A DNA stretch of 64,000 nucleotides from Trigonopsis variabilis (taxonomy: Eukaryota > Ascomycota > Trigonopsidomycetes > Trigonopsidales > Trigonopsidaceae): contig PPXM03000005.1 in NCBI GenBank assembly GCA_003707065.3, positions 724,501-788,500 on the forward strand, written 5' to 3'. Numbering within the stretch: the first letter of the stretch is position 1; every line of letters starts with the position of its first letter. Made by a program: the position numbers and the translations under genes. Of the stretch, positions 22,537 through 33,817 are shown piece by piece. The notes beneath the pieces were generated by a model that saw only the letters and a list, made by a program, of their open reading frames with translations, was not told where the DNA came from and did not search any database.

Positions 22537-23575
22537 TTAGCGCCCAGATCTGTACCGGGATCCATAGTCATCCCATCTATCTTTACGACGAGGCCAGTCA
22601 TTACGAGAACTTGACCCATGGGATGGGTTTGACTCTCGATCTCGACTTTGCCGCTTCTTGTCAAGAAATGCATTCATTTCCTGAAGAGGATCAAGCCTGT
22701 CTTTTGCTGGACTAGGCTTGACTGCCCTGGTTACATCTCTCTCTTTGTACCACGGAGTCGCTCCTAAACGTTAACACTAAACCTCACGTAGTACTCACTA
22801 GTATCTCTGCTTCCACCCAACCTATACGATTCATCTTCTAGTGGGGCCTTCTTAATTCTCTTCTAGTGTTAGCTCAAGATATAAACAAAGACGATACCTT
22901 CTCAGACCGCTCCAGATCTTCAAAAAAGTTGATATGTTTACCTGGACGAGGACCGCTCGCTGACGTAGAATCTTTCGCTGCTTCACTATCGGCTTTCTTT
23001 GTGAATTCGCGATGTCTGCTCCTAGGAGTCCGGGACGAAGATGGCAAGTCAACCTCTTTCTGTTGGACTGAAATATCAGCCTCAACAGCTTCCACAGTAA
23101 CGGGAGGTGAGCTCGCTTGTTGGCCAGTGCCCAAACTAGGCATGTCTATCGATGGAGACATTTCTTTCGGTAGAGACCGTTTCTTGGCCGCCCGCGGCTC
23201 AGAATAGGATGTGTCGTGCTCTCTTTGGAAGGGCTCCTGATTCGTTAGAGCTCTTTTGGGATCAGATCGGACATGTGGCAAAGATTTTGAACTTTCTCGT
23301 CTAGAATGAGAAGCCTGCGCATGCGGTGGGCGCCTAGTTTTCTCCGTCGACCACGGTATGTCAGCTGAAGGTGGAATTTGAGGCAGGCCATCTTCCATCT
23401 TTGCACCTGCTCGCGTTCGCAGACTATTCAGGAGCGCCTGTCGTTGCTCATGGGCCTCTTGTTCTTCCTTTGACCGTTGCTCTTCTGCAGCAATAGCTTC
23501 GTCTCGTCGAACCCGCTCAATATTCTCGGCATTATAAACATGGTATGACTTGTGCTGGAGCAACTTGATTGGCAT
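22537..23575 (-). CDS. LENG1-like Cir_N domain protein
   Basis: Three exons (23575-22898, 22862-22799, 22763-22537) with introns of 35 nt; 322 aa. The N-terminal Cir_N motif is clear: HKSYHVYNAENIERVRRDE, then a Glu-rich helix ending ALLNSLRTRAG. A disordered, charged middle follows. The C-terminal exon carries TPWYKERD and a DPLQEMNAFLDKKRQ segment, matching the PWY and DPL..M..YL motifs of LENG1 homologues, and an Arg/Asp/Ser-rich end. Family members are nuclear and associate with spliceosome or corepressor proteins (CIR, CWC25-type N-termini); the precise role in fungi is not established. ATG 23575 is chosen because homologues begin only a few residues before HKS. Confidence 0.82.
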
Positions 23576-24046
23576 GACAGTCAAGAAGCAGCCAACTGCA
23601 CTCAAACGAGACACCACTTAGTAGTCTGTTCTTACTGAGCGTGACAGTAACGAGCGAGTGGACGTTACGATGCTAATGACTTGATGTTACAGCCAGCTGG
23701 GAGCATGTCTTTATATGGTCGTAAACCACTTCTTGTGCCCAGAAACCGATTTTGAGAATATCTCGTTTGATATTTAAAAATCGGCTGGCTTGATACTCTT
23801 CTTGTATCAATACCAGTATAAGATCAAATTGCGCCTGCAAGACAAGAGGCAGTTGAGTAACAATGAAGCAGACTGCAAGATACCACGGTTGGATGTACAA
23901 ATATTTGGCGGCAAAATACATTCAGCCTACAGAGATCAAGAACTTAGATACCAAACGATACTTTAACGCATCAACTAAATACACTCAACTAGTCTAATCA
24001 TCATCACAATCACCCACTCTACATATCTAAGATAGACCGTCCATGC
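23576..24046. other. Intergenic, LENG1-like 5' side to transporter 3' side
   Basis: A 471-bp AT-rich spacer. A minus frame at 23673-23921 (82 aa, one hydrophobic stretch) and a plus frame of 43 codons near 23863-23994 are both unsupported by any family. LENG1-like promoter expected; no clear element seen. Confidence 0.4.
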
Positions 24047-25624
24047 TTAGTGTGTATATCGGAAGAACGGGTTCCGTTTATCAGTTTCATCAGCATAGGC
24101 ATACTGTTCTCTAAGAGTATCAAACTCCTCGGGCGGGATTTCAGCAAGTACCTTGTCCTTTTGTTTATTAAGCCAATCATTATAGAACCTCCAAGATAAA
24201 GAAATGATGATCTGGACACCAAGACAGCAGAAGGCGGTGATTTTTCCAGGAATATAATTGGGCGCATCCTTAGAATTGAAGGTTCTAGTTCCCAAGATGT
24301 TACCCAGTGGGAACGCCATAAAGGTTATAGCATTTGTGAGCACCTTTTTAGTGTATCCAGCTGTATTGGAGGCCGAGAAAGCCATCATGAGAGCCAGGGT
24401 GCCACCAAAGGCTTGAGTAAGATAATATCCAGCCAATAGACCGGCAGTGTCACCAGATTTTTGAAGAGCAACCATCAAGACCCATCCTAGTAAAGCAGGC
24501 ACCAAATAGACCACACAGACAGCTGTTCGGTCTTGGAATTTGTCTGAAAGCCAAGAGACCATGATAACCCAGATACCCGAGACAGCTCCGGAGGGAATAC
24601 CGAGGGCAAGGGATTGTTGTGAGTTAAATCCAAAGTTTTTGATAATGATGGAGTTGAAAACCGAAAGACCACCGTTAGGAATAGCGCAGAGCACAGTAGA
24701 GACAAAGAGGAGCCAAGTCTTGGGGTCCAAGAGGGTTTCTTTGATTTGATAGGGTTTAATGATTGCGTTCTGGGTACCAGACTGCTCCAACTTGACTCGA
24801 AGCAAAGCGGCGACCTTCTCTTCAGTACTGAATTGCCATGCACGGACAGGCGAGTCGGGAAGGAAGACAATGATGAGAGCGCCACAGACGACAGTCAGCA
24901 AACCGATTGCCAAGAAAAAGATTCTCCATGGAGCAAAACTGTTGTGAGAGAATGACACACCGTAGGCGATGAATCCGACAACGATGATGACCAACGAGTT
25001 CATAAAGTAGTAGTAGGCGACTCGCTTGGCTTGTTCACTTTTCTTATACCACATGCAAATGATAGAGACCAAGATAGGAGCAACGCAGCATTCAAAGACG
25101 CCCAGAATACCTCGGAGAGCGGCCAGTTGGCTATAAGTGTTGCATGCCGAATGGCAAGCTAGAACAACACCCCAGAGCAGAACATTAACACCAAGATACT
25201 TGGCAGGACGAGAGATCTTTTGTGAGATCCACTGCGATGGGATCTGGGCGGCCAAAAAACCAATATAGAACCACATACCCAGGTTACTGAAATCATTTCC
25301 GACCAAATGAGTATCAGCTGTGATGCCCATGACGGCTGTATAGGACAGGGTGTTCTTATCGCAAAATTGGAGGAAATAGGTAATACACATCAAGGGGCAA
25401 ACGACCCAGTCTATCTTTCGCACCAACCGTTTATAATAAGCATCATCGAACTGCATATCCGAAAGATCCACGGTCTGAAACAACTTCAACGCTTCATCTC
25501 CATTCTTGATCGATACCACTTTATCGCCTATTCTGATCTCGGTGAAGGTCCCATCTTCAACCTGGGGCTCAAAGCTTTCATTCACGGACTTCTCGTCCAC
25601 TCGATCTTCTTTCTCACTAGGCAT
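24047..25624 (-). CDS. MFS anion:cation symporter, allantoate-permease type (copy A)
   Basis: Single exon, 525 aa. A cytosolic 75-residue N-terminus is followed by about 12 hydrophobic segments. ACS-family (Dal5/Tna1) features are visible: RKIDWVVCPLMCITYFLQFCDKN before and within TM1, GMWFYIGFLAAQIPSQW in TM2, LRGILGVFECCVAP in TM4, FLPDSPVRAW after TM6 and NTAGYTKK after TM10. Family members import allantoate, ureidosuccinate, nicotinate or related carboxylates with protons. The closest visual match is the allantoate branch, but substrate is inferred. It is a tandem paralogue of the next transporter (about 80% alike by eye), in the same orientation. An allantoicase gene lies 23 kb away. Confidence 0.86.
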   Translation of the reverse strand: MPSEKEDRVDEKSVNESFEPQVEDGTFTEIRIGDKVVSIKNGDEALKLFQTVDLSDMQFDDAYYKRLVRKIDWVVCPLMCITYFLQFCDKNTLSYTAVMGITADTHLVGNDFSNLGMWFYIGFLAAQIPSQWISQKISRPAKYLGVNVLLWGVVLACHSACNTYSQLAALRGILGVFECCVAPILVSIICMWYKKSEQAKRVAYYYFMNSLVIIVVGFIAYGVSFSHNSFAPWRIFFLAIGLLTVVCGALIIVFLPDSPVRAWQFSTEEKVAALLRVKLEQSGTQNAIIKPYQIKETLLDPKTWLLFVSTVLCAIPNGGLSVFNSIIIKNFGFNSQQSLALGIPSGAVSGIWVIMVSWLSDKFQDRTAVCVVYLVPALLGWVLMVALQKSGDTAGLLAGYYLTQAFGGTLALMMAFSASNTAGYTKKVLTNAITFMAFPLGNILGTRTFNSKDAPNYIPGKITAFCCLGVQIIISLSWRFYNDWLNKQKDKVLAEIPPEEFDTLREQYAYADETDKRNPFFRYTH

Positions 25625-27695
25625 CGTGATTTCGGCTCCTATGGTTCTCTTCCTGAAGACGGAACCTTTGGGTGTCTGTTATATTTATATCAGAAATGTT
25701 CCTTCGGTGTCTCTAATCAGCCCTCTCATCGACCCGGCGACAACTTATGGTAAAGACGTGCGGCGTCGCTCTCTGTCCTATCGCGCTTTCTTGATAGCTT
25801 GAACACCGGGCAATGACCTGATGCTTTAGATCCACTATCCGCGTCTAGAAAAAAATTCTTACGTTCTGTGCTCTATGTCAGAGGCTATTGGCACCTTTTC
25901 CTGGCCCAATGGCTTCTCCAGACGAGGCTCCCGACAATGGCCTTGGCAAAGGCCAAATGGCCATCCACCAGTAGCCACACCGCGGATGGTCGTTGATACC
26001 GCTGAGCATTGGGACTCAAACTTGCCGGCTGGCAAAAGGCGCATTGTCGGGAAATCACCGGTATCCAAGGACTGAGGGAAATGACCGGCACCCAAGCGCT
26101 CTGGAAAAACCGTATGTAACCGTCCTGGTCGCAATTAGGGTTAGTGAAGGGACGGCCATAAAGAACGTCAAAGGATCGACATGAGAGGTCTGTCTGTGAC
26201 CTTTAATAAGGCCAAGGACCAAAACATGCGCAAAAAAAACCCACTTTGAATTCGAAATATCGTCCAGTAGTTCTGTGGATTGTTTGCTTGCACTTTGCTG
26301 GTAAGAAATAATCAAATCTCGAAAAAATCAGTGTCATCAATTATGGCCCGGGGGGACAAAACGGGAAAGGTCACGATGACCAGATTCCAAACATTCGGGT
26401 TAAGCTGGAGATGGTTAGTATACTAGAGGCGAATATAATTTCCAATACTAAAGGGTGGAGAAGAATCATACAAGCGGACATGATCACTATTAGTTGGCGA
26501 TCAGTCTATTTGTGATCTTCCCCGATCTTCGGAGATAATTTCGGCTGTACGAGGGTCTCTGATGTCCCTACCTTTTTGTGGATTCACTGCTATTCTATGT
26601 ACCGCAGTAAAGCTCACCACCTAAGAGGGTTTATTCTCAAATCTACGATCCACAGCCATGATATGGACGTCTAGTTGCGAATCTAAACCTTCACCCGGTG
26701 CTCTTAGATCGTTGCATAGCTTTCTCGACCTTTTCTATAATAATTCTTGACTTTGGTGTCTAAAATATGGCATGATAGTTAGAGACTGCTATTATTCATT
26801 GCGCAGCATTTGTAGTCTCTTCGAGCAGTCAGGTAATCTTCTGTTGGAAGTTCCTGATAGCTTCTCTGAGGCTTGAGGGCCATCTATCTAGTCGCTGCCT
26901 CTGTTTAGAGCGCTACACTTTGCCAGAAAGGCTTATCCATCTGTAGAGCGGGAAAGGAAGCTGCAGCCGCACGTAAGCAACCGTGACATGTCATAAAACT
27001 TTAGTTTCGCTGCCCCCCACCCGCTTTGCAGGTGGGTAAGCCTCTCTGATGATGACCTAAGCTAGAGGTTTTAAGTGAACTTGCCCAGATGTTCAACAGT
27101 GAGGTATACAAGGCGTAATACAAGAAGCGCGCTGAGACCTTATTACCATAGCGAGGTGTTTAGGGTCGACCTAGTGCCCAGTGTCCGCGATATCAATATT
27201 AAAAGTACATCAACCCTATAGCTTTCACGCGACACCTTCTATATCCAAGAAAGCAGTCAAGGTTACATGCTAATAGTTGTGGCACAAGTGGTGGTTGGCT
27301 CTTTCGGAACTCGCCTTGTAGGACGTAAGTCAGACGCCGAATCTAGAAAGCAGACAATAGCTTAACTCTACCTTCCTAATTAGGATGAGAGAGGATTGAA
27401 ATGTACGGCGGACGAGTGATTAATCGCAGAACAAAGCTGACATTGGCACCAAATCATAAGAGACTAGCTTATTCTTAAACTTAAATTATGGGGATCTTTT
27501 AGGGAAGGAGGACAGTGACTTGATGTTGCCCCTTTAAGTCCTCAGGCTGACCATTGTTTTGGCCCGGCAGTTTGCCTCTTGTCCTAATTGGGAAAGTTTC
27601 ATGATCTTTCTGACTACTTATCTCTGAAAGAACCTTACTTCCCGACTACGTCAAGTAGATGTAATTAACCATTCATAAAACTCGAGCTACTCTAT
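25625..27695. promoter_or_regulatory. Two-kilobase spacer between the tandem transporters
   Basis: Upstream region of copy A and downstream region of copy B. No gene is recognised; frames such as 26055-26315 (minus) and 25875-26075 (plus) are unconvincing. A 19-bp imperfect direct repeat (GGAAATCACCGGTATCCAA and GGAAATGACCGGCACCCAA) lies at 26050-26068 and 26077-26095. Several GATA cores occur, as expected by chance in DNA of this size. Confidence 0.4.
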
Positions 27696-29291
27696 CTAAT
27701 GGGTGTAGCGGAAGAAAGGATTACGCTTATCCGTTTCGTCGGCATAAGCGTACTGTTCTCGTAAGACGTCTAGCTCTTCGGGAGGAATCTCAGCCAGCTG
27801 CTTTTCTTTTTGTTTGTTGAGCCAATCGTTGTAGAATCTCCAAGAAATGGAGATCACAATCTGGGCTCCAAGACAGCAGAAGGCGGTTATTTTGCCAGGA
27901 ATGTAGTTGGGTGCATCTTTGGATTGGAAGGTCTGAGTACCCAAGATATTACCTAGAGGGAAGGCCATAAAAGTAAGGGCGTTTGTAAGGACCTTCTTGG
28001 TATGGCCGGCGGTGTTTGAGGCAGAAAAGGCCATCATCAGTGCCAATGTACCGCCAAAAGCATGAGTCAGGTAAAGTCCAGCCAAGAGACCAGCCGTATC
28101 ATTGACCTTTTGAAGGGCAACCATAAGAATCCAGCCAAGCATAGCTGGGAAGAGGTAGATGAGACAGACTAGTGTTCGATCCTGGTACTTATCAGAGATC
28201 CATGATGCACCAATAACCCAAACACCAGAGATTAGACCAGCAGGAGTACCAAGAGCAAGGGATTGCTGAGAATTGAAGCCAAAGTTATTGATAATGATAG
28301 AGTTGAATGTAGAGAGGCCTCCGTTGGGAATCGCACAAAGAACCGTAGAAACAAAGAGGAGCCAAGTCTTGGGATCCAACAGAGTCTCAACGATCTGGTA
28401 GGGCTTGATCACGGCATTCTGAGTACCTGATTGCTCCAGCTTGACCCGAAGAAGGGCAGCCACTTTCTCCTCAGTGGTGAACTGCCATGCTCGGACAGGA
28501 GAGTCAGGGAGAAAGATAACAACCAACACACCACAGACAATAGTAAACAGACCAATGGCCAAGAAGAAGATCCTCCAAGAGGCGAAGTTGTTGTGGGAGA
28601 AAGAGACACCATAGGCCACAAAGCCAACAACAATAGTAACTAAAGAGTTCATCAGGTAGTAATAGGCAATTCGACGACCTTGCTCATTTTTCTTGTACCA
28701 CATACACACGATAGACACAAGGATTGGAGCGACGCAGCATTCAAAGACGCCCAAGATACCTCGGAGAGCAGCCAGCTGATTGTAAGTATTGCAGGCAGAA
28801 TGACAGGCCAAGACAACACCCCAAAGGACAAGGTTCACTCCCAGGTACTTTGCGGGACGAGATATTTTCTGTCCAATCCACTGAGAGGGGATTTGGGCTG
28901 CAAGAAAGCCAATGTAGAACCACATTCCCAAATTGGTGAAATCATTCCCAACCAGGTGAGCATCAGTTCGAATACCCATGACACCAGTGTAGGATAGAGT
29001 GTTTTTATCACAGAATTGAAGGAAATAGGTTACACACATGAGTGGACAAACGACCCAGTCTATTTTCCTCACCAACCGTTTATAATAGGCATCGTCAAAG
29101 TGCATATCGGTCAGGTCTACCTTCTGGAATAGCTTCAATGCTTCGTCTCCATTCTTGATCGATATTACTTTGTCTCCAATCCGGATCTCCGTATAGGTTC
29201 CTTCCTCTGCCGATCCTATCGAGTGTTCGTCTTCCTGTAACGCAACACCTCCATTCTTCTCTTCGATTGCAGACATCTCTGGTGATTTCAT
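27696..29291 (-). CDS. MFS anion:cation symporter, allantoate-permease type (copy B)
   Basis: Single exon, 531 aa from ATG 29291, with the same topology and motifs as copy A. The two share near-identical TM segments and ends (EQYAYADETDKRNPFFRYTH at both C-termini). The N-terminal 45 residues differ, with a more acidic sequence here, and scattered conservative changes occur in TM5, TM6, TM9 and TM10. This is a tandem duplicate, old enough for synonymous sites to have drifted widely. The start is chosen because the codon order is ATG then AAATCACCAGAG, and the only ATG just upstream is a three-codon uORF whose TGA overlaps this start. Substrate is inferred from the family. Confidence 0.86.
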   Translation of the reverse strand: MKSPEMSAIEEKNGGVALQEDEHSIGSAEEGTYTEIRIGDKVISIKNGDEALKLFQKVDLTDMHFDDAYYKRLVRKIDWVVCPLMCVTYFLQFCDKNTLSYTGVMGIRTDAHLVGNDFTNLGMWFYIGFLAAQIPSQWIGQKISRPAKYLGVNLVLWGVVLACHSACNTYNQLAALRGILGVFECCVAPILVSIVCMWYKKNEQGRRIAYYYLMNSLVTIVVGFVAYGVSFSHNNFASWRIFFLAIGLFTIVCGVLVVIFLPDSPVRAWQFTTEEKVAALLRVKLEQSGTQNAVIKPYQIVETLLDPKTWLLFVSTVLCAIPNGGLSTFNSIIINNFGFNSQQSLALGTPAGLISGVWVIGASWISDKYQDRTLVCLIYLFPAMLGWILMVALQKVNDTAGLLAGLYLTHAFGGTLALMMAFSASNTAGHTKKVLTNALTFMAFPLGNILGTQTFQSKDAPNYIPGKITAFCCLGAQIVISISWRFYNDWLNKQKEKQLAEIPPEELDVLREQYAYADETDKRNPFFRYTH

Positions 29292-29299
29292 CGTTGCAT
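29288..29299 (-). promoter_or_regulatory. Three-codon uORF overlapping the copy B start codon
   Basis: On the minus strand ATGCAACGATGA encodes Met-Gln-Arg-stop, and its TGA shares two bases with the transporter ATG (ATGA overlap). Such an arrangement could impose termination-reinitiation control. Whether the transcript begins upstream of it is not known. Confidence 0.5.
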
Positions 29300-29653
29300 C
29301 CCCTTTGATATATATATATCCGTCGCCGTTCCATCGCTTTTGGGCTATTTGTCCTTCTGCCAAGACCCGACGAGGACATTTCGCTCCAGTCTTACAAACA
29401 ATCCCATCGGTGACTTGCCATTCTGCCCTATCATTCGCTGCAGCTCCTTTTCCTGCCTCATTATCTATTAATTCTCAATTATCGGTCATGCCCCGATCAT
29501 TCACCATCGTCTTCACTGGGTATTCTTATCTTCTCTAATAAGGTATCGTAGAGGCTTTTTTGCTCTTTGCAACGCCAATTCACAGATATCTAGGCATCCA
29601 ATCTTAGTGGTATTTATCAGATCTGTGATGACAGCTCACTGCAGTCAGAATAA
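29292..29653. promoter_or_regulatory. Upstream region of transporter copy B
   Basis: About 360 bp. It includes a (TA)n run near 29309-29320 close to the start and C/T-rich DNA further out. No gene seen. Confidence 0.4.
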
Positions 29654-30022
29654 CTATCGTCCTACTGCTCTGCAAGGCAAGATTAGGGACACCTGCCGAC
29701 AAATAATGGCACTTAGACAGAACAGGGACATAACATTTTGGCCCAGGACAAAAGCCCGTGCGCCCCATGCTCTCCTATCGCTCCCAGCGGCGAGCTTATC
29801 GTGACGGAATGATCCCGCGGAGAAGACCCGAACTTGAGATGCACCCTTGTCCTTGTCCTTATCCTTATCGTAGAGCTTTATCAGGCCATCGCCAAGACGG
29901 TTGAATTCCGTGATGTTACAATACCCGCCTGCGCCATCCCCGGACGTCTTCCGCGTCAGGAGGACGTAGGAGTAGGCCATGCCCATAGGGTCCTCTTGCC
30001 GGACGTCGCTGGAGCTGGCCAT
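29654..30022 (-). CDS. Hypothetical protein, 122 aa
   Basis: An uninterrupted frame from ATG 30022 to the stop at 29654, with a more GC-rich third position than flanking DNA. The sequence starts MASSSDVRQEDPMGM, has a short KDKDKDKDKG run produced by a tandem hexamer (GATAAG/GACAAG on this strand), and ends hydrophobic. I recognise no family. It lies between the TM9 gene's 3' end and transporter copy B, all on the same strand. It may be a small real gene, or the 3' part may be chance; no intron is apparent. Confidence 0.3.
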   Translation of the reverse strand: MASSSDVRQEDPMGMAYSYVLLTRKTSGDGAGGYCNITEFNRLGDGLIKLYDKDKDKDKGASQVRVFSAGSFRHDKLAAGSDRRAWGARAFVLGQNVMSLFCLSAIICRQVSLILPCRAVGR

Positions 30023-30239
30023 AATCACCAAAATGCTGATGAAACCAAGCTATTCTACGAGCCATTTCTATGCTTCATTACATAATCTTTAATTTTGCTT
30101 GTTTAAATACATCACCTATCTTGTCTAATGCCCTTTCAAGATAGATTCATCTTATACTTGTGACTTCAATGAGGCCGCTCTTTGGGGCGCTCATGCTCAT
30201 GCTCTTGCGATAAGAATCGTAACCGATGGATGTGTCTAC

Positions 30240-32572
30240 TTAATCTGTCTTGACTGCTTTGTACACGGTCTTGACGAAGATAAAAGAAGACAAGAGGCCG
30301 ACAAAGCCCATAGACAGGAAGATGGCGACGCTCAAGAGCAGAGAGTAGCCGAAATAGAGCACGTTTGAAGCAAACCCGCCCAAGGACAACCGCACCAGAC
30401 GGAAAAATAGACAATATAAGAAGACATAGATACCTGTGGAACCAGCACAGAAAAAGGATCGCCAGACCCATTGATGATTCTCGGCACAGAGCATCAGATA
30501 GACCATCAAGATGGTCGACGCTGCTGTGGTCGCAATGAGAATGCCATAGCAGAGGAAAAGGAAGCCAAACATATAGTAAATCTGCTCGAACCAGAGACTG
30601 TTCATGATAAAGTAAAGCTCGACGAAGATGGAACAGAAAGGTAAGATTCCACTGAGCAAGACGATCCAAGGATACTGCAAGTATTGTGGCTGATCAGGAA
30701 TCTGGCGAGGTATTTGGTTTGTTCGCACAGGGGCCTCCCATGCTCCTTGTTTGTAACCCAAGAAAGTCCCCGCCGCTGACAGAGGAACGGAAATGACAAA
30801 CCACATGGCTATAACGGCGATCATGGTGCCAAACGGTAAAGCTCCCGAGGAGTGGGAAAAGATCAAGACGAAGTTCAACAAAAGAACGAAAGCAAAGATA
30901 GCACATGGGAGTGCGGTGCACGATAAGATGGCGTTAGTCTTCCACTTGTCTCCCCCACAGATTCGGTACACCCTCGCGGAAATGTAGCCGTTGACAATGG
31001 ACAAGACAGTGAACGTAAGGATCATCACTGTGGGCAAAGATCCTCGATTAGAGGGAGATAAGAACCCAAGCAGAGCAAAGACCACTGTGGTGCCCGCCAT
31101 GCAGAGCAGTTGGGCTCCGCTGCCAATGAGAACTGATAAGAACAAAGGTCTTGAAGGAGATCTGAAGACATCGCCATGGACGAGCTTCCACCCGAAATCT
31201 TCTTGAACATCCTCATCCAGATCAATCTCGCTGTACTTGACAATATCTTTGCGAAGCGACTTGAGAACCACCATGCAAACCATCACGGTCAAGAAGATCA
31301 CCACAATAGTTGAGTTGACAAGGGAGAACCAGTGAATTGAAGGAGACCAGATCTTCAGATACTTGTCCCAGCGAGTGGCCCAGACAGTGGATGAGTATCT
31401 CCACTGCACAGAATAGGTGTAAGTTACAGTAGTGGTAGTTTCCCGGCTGAGATGGATACCCGTATCGATTCCAATATCACAGTCCGGATCGTCCTGGCTA
31501 TCATCAAAAATGTGGTATCTTGATGATGGCTCAACGGTGACACCTACCACGCGGAATTTGTTTTCCTTGGTGATATGGAAGTCAATCAAGAAATCAAAGT
31601 GGTTATTCAACAATGGGGTAGAGTTTTCAGCCAAGTATCCTAGCTCAAACCCGATCGAGTAATATGGAGGCGCCGAAGGGTCGCTTTCATCGTAATAGAC
31701 TCGTGAAACGGGCAGACCATCGACAAGCATGTGATAGGCGTAACCTTGGCGAATTTGTCGGTTAATGAATTTAGCATCATCGGGCTGATAAGTCACAGTA
31801 CATAGGACTTTACACGATTCGTTTCTCATCATGTAAATCTCATATGGACTATCAAAGATGCGATCTCCAAAAATAATCGAACCTAAACTTTCGGCTTGCT
31901 TTTTGGCACCTACGTGTTAGCAAAGACCAACTGGGTAATGTCACTTACCTCCTTTAGGTTCACAGAAGTGATATTTCTTGTAATAATCTATCGTTAGAAC
32001 AGAATGCCCATAAATGATCGCAACGAGCAGAAGCAGTAAGGTACGAGGGCATGAATTGACAATTAGGGGCCATCAATATGACAGAAAGCTAGAGATCACA
32101 ATGAAATCGGAGAAATCTTGAAAGATTCAGAGACGGCTCAGATCACCTAGCGATCTGCGGAAAAGAGAACATGCTTTAAAACTCAAAAAACTGCTCAGAG
32201 AAGAATGTATACAATATAAATGATCGAATTGATGATAAAAAAGCCCTCAATCGATGGATAGAAGACACGAAAAGATACAAGCCTGGTGATAGTGAAGCCA
32301 GGGATAATAGCTAGAAAACACGCAAAAAGAATAATATTTGCAAGATCATCCCTCGTAGAATATACCATTACCAGGTATCAGAGACACTTACAATCATAAG
32401 GCACCAGCGAAGACATTTTTCCGTCGATGATCATTGTGGGCCGAAGAGAGTTGACCAGTAAGGGCACACGGTCATTCACATCATAATCGGTAGGAGCAAC
32501 ACCAGGCAAATAAAAACTGGAGACACTAGTCAGAAGACTTAGTGTACTCAAAAGCCATATCATCAACTGCAT
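30240..32572 (-). CDS. TM9/nonaspanin (EMP70) family membrane protein
   Basis: Three exons (32572-32392, 31987-31949, 31909-30240), 629 aa. The first intron is 404 nt, the longest in the window, and the second 39 nt; exon 2 is only 39 nt. A signal peptide (MQLMIWLLSTLSLLTSVSS) leads into FYLPGVAPTDY, the conserved start of mature TM9 proteins. YYYKKYHFCEPKGG, SLGSIIFGDRI.SPYEI and a 200-residue lumenal domain follow, then nine hydrophobic segments, including GWKLVHGDVFRSP before TM2 and the PWIVLLSGILPF..FVELYFI.NS block. The C-terminal KTD fits the family's KxD/E COPI-binding signal for Golgi retention. Roles are in endosome/Golgi sorting and adhesion (yeast Emp70/Tmn2/Tmn3). Confidence 0.93.
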
Positions 32573-33012
32573 GGCGAAGTGGTGAGTCGGTGGAGACGGA
32601 AGACCGCGTCAACGGGCGGCCTTGGACAACGAACGCCAAGCAAGCATGGACGTTCATTGTTGACGACCACGATTGTCAGAGCTACAAGACAACGGGATAC
32701 GATAAGTAGATTGAGAGCAAAGATAAAGGGTTGTCTATGAGAGTGAGACGCCATTTATTGCAATTAGATGGAAAAACGAGTTACATTAACAGGCCTACTC
32801 CCACGCGACCTAGCGCCAAGAACAACGACTGGACGCCTAAGATGTACAGAAGCGCATCACCTTTTGCCGTTATTATGACTCGGGTATAATCGACAATCAT
32901 TCGTAGGACAATGCAAACGTTGGAACCATCACCTACAATAAAGCTCTTTATTTCAGGTTCATTCGTGTGCCAAATACCGTCAAATTGTCCGCTCGTAAAG
33001 GATCGTGAAATC
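32573..33012. promoter_or_regulatory. TM9 upstream region and PQ-loop 3' side
   Basis: A 440-bp spacer between two minus-strand genes; no coding potential recognised beyond short frames. Likely holds the TM9 promoter. Confidence 0.4.
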
Positions 33013-33817
33013 CTATGTCTGCAACAAAGGTTCATTTTCATTATGGCTTTCGGTCTCTGCCTCCTTCGGTTTGATATAATCGAAATAAATGCATTCTAAG
33101 AGGACAAGGCCCTGACAAGTAGCTGCTGTCGCATACGGCAACCAAGATGACCAATGGGTTCCTGGTCTTAAAGCCAATGATAATGTCCAGACAATGCCAC
33201 CTGGGGTTTGGATCCACATCATGGGAATGCTGAGACTACCCGCATGTCCCAACTCATAAGTCGCGATCATCTGAGGAATGTATTGACACGCAGTGATAAT
33301 AGAAGCCCCCCAGCCTAAAATCAAGGCATAACGCATGATCATCTGCTCAGAGCCCATGAAGGTCAAGGTCAAGGCAATGATCCAACACAGACTGTTCACA
33401 CTAACCCCCAATACAAGCAAACGACGGGCCTCCTTGACCACAGACTGCTCTGCATAGATAGTGACAAGCCACTGAATAACGCAAAACATTATCCATTGAG
33501 AAGCTACTTGAGCCACTCCCAACACTCCGGCAGTGCATTGGATGGACGTCTAGTAGTAAGTAGCGGTCTTAATCCAGACTCACCAGAATTCGACAGCATG
33601 AAAATATTGGAAGAGACACCAAGAGTATGTTTATAAAGCCCCAAGTCGCCGATAAGACTCCCAAGAGAACATATAACGGCGAGATACCTTCAGACGTTTT
33701 TCGGCGACGTAGCTTGATAATCTGAGGCAAATATGAGAATGCTATGCCGGTTAATAATACACTGGCAAATATAGCCCCGATTTTGGAGAACTCTCGCAGT
33801 TGGTCGCAGAGGTCCAT
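33013..33817 (-). CDS. PQ-loop repeat transporter (vacuolar/lysosomal type)
   Basis: Two exons (33817-33584 and 33549-33013), 34-nt intron, 256 aa. Two PQ-loop motifs are visible: SYLPQIIKLRRRKTSEGIS near residue 32 and QYIPQMIATYELGHAGSLS in the second half. They are set within about seven hydrophobic helices, the 3+1+3 layout of the cystinosin/YPQ/SWEET-like superfamily. The tail ends ENEPLLQT, an acidic dileucine [DE]xxxL[LI] signal typical of AP-3 sorting to vacuole or lysosome. I infer amino-acid or similar small-solute export across that membrane. Which subfamily (Ypq, cystinosin, PQLC3) is not settled; the second loop's surrounding sequence is not the canonical cationic amino-acid exporter form. 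Confidence 0.82.

Noticed and set aside
23673-23921. 82-codon minus-strand frame between LENG1-like and transporter genes
   Set aside because: Contains a possible intron that would truncate it, and resembles nothing known.
31222-31662. Short frames antisense to the TM9 gene
   Set aside because: Shadow frames inside a strongly conserved coding region.
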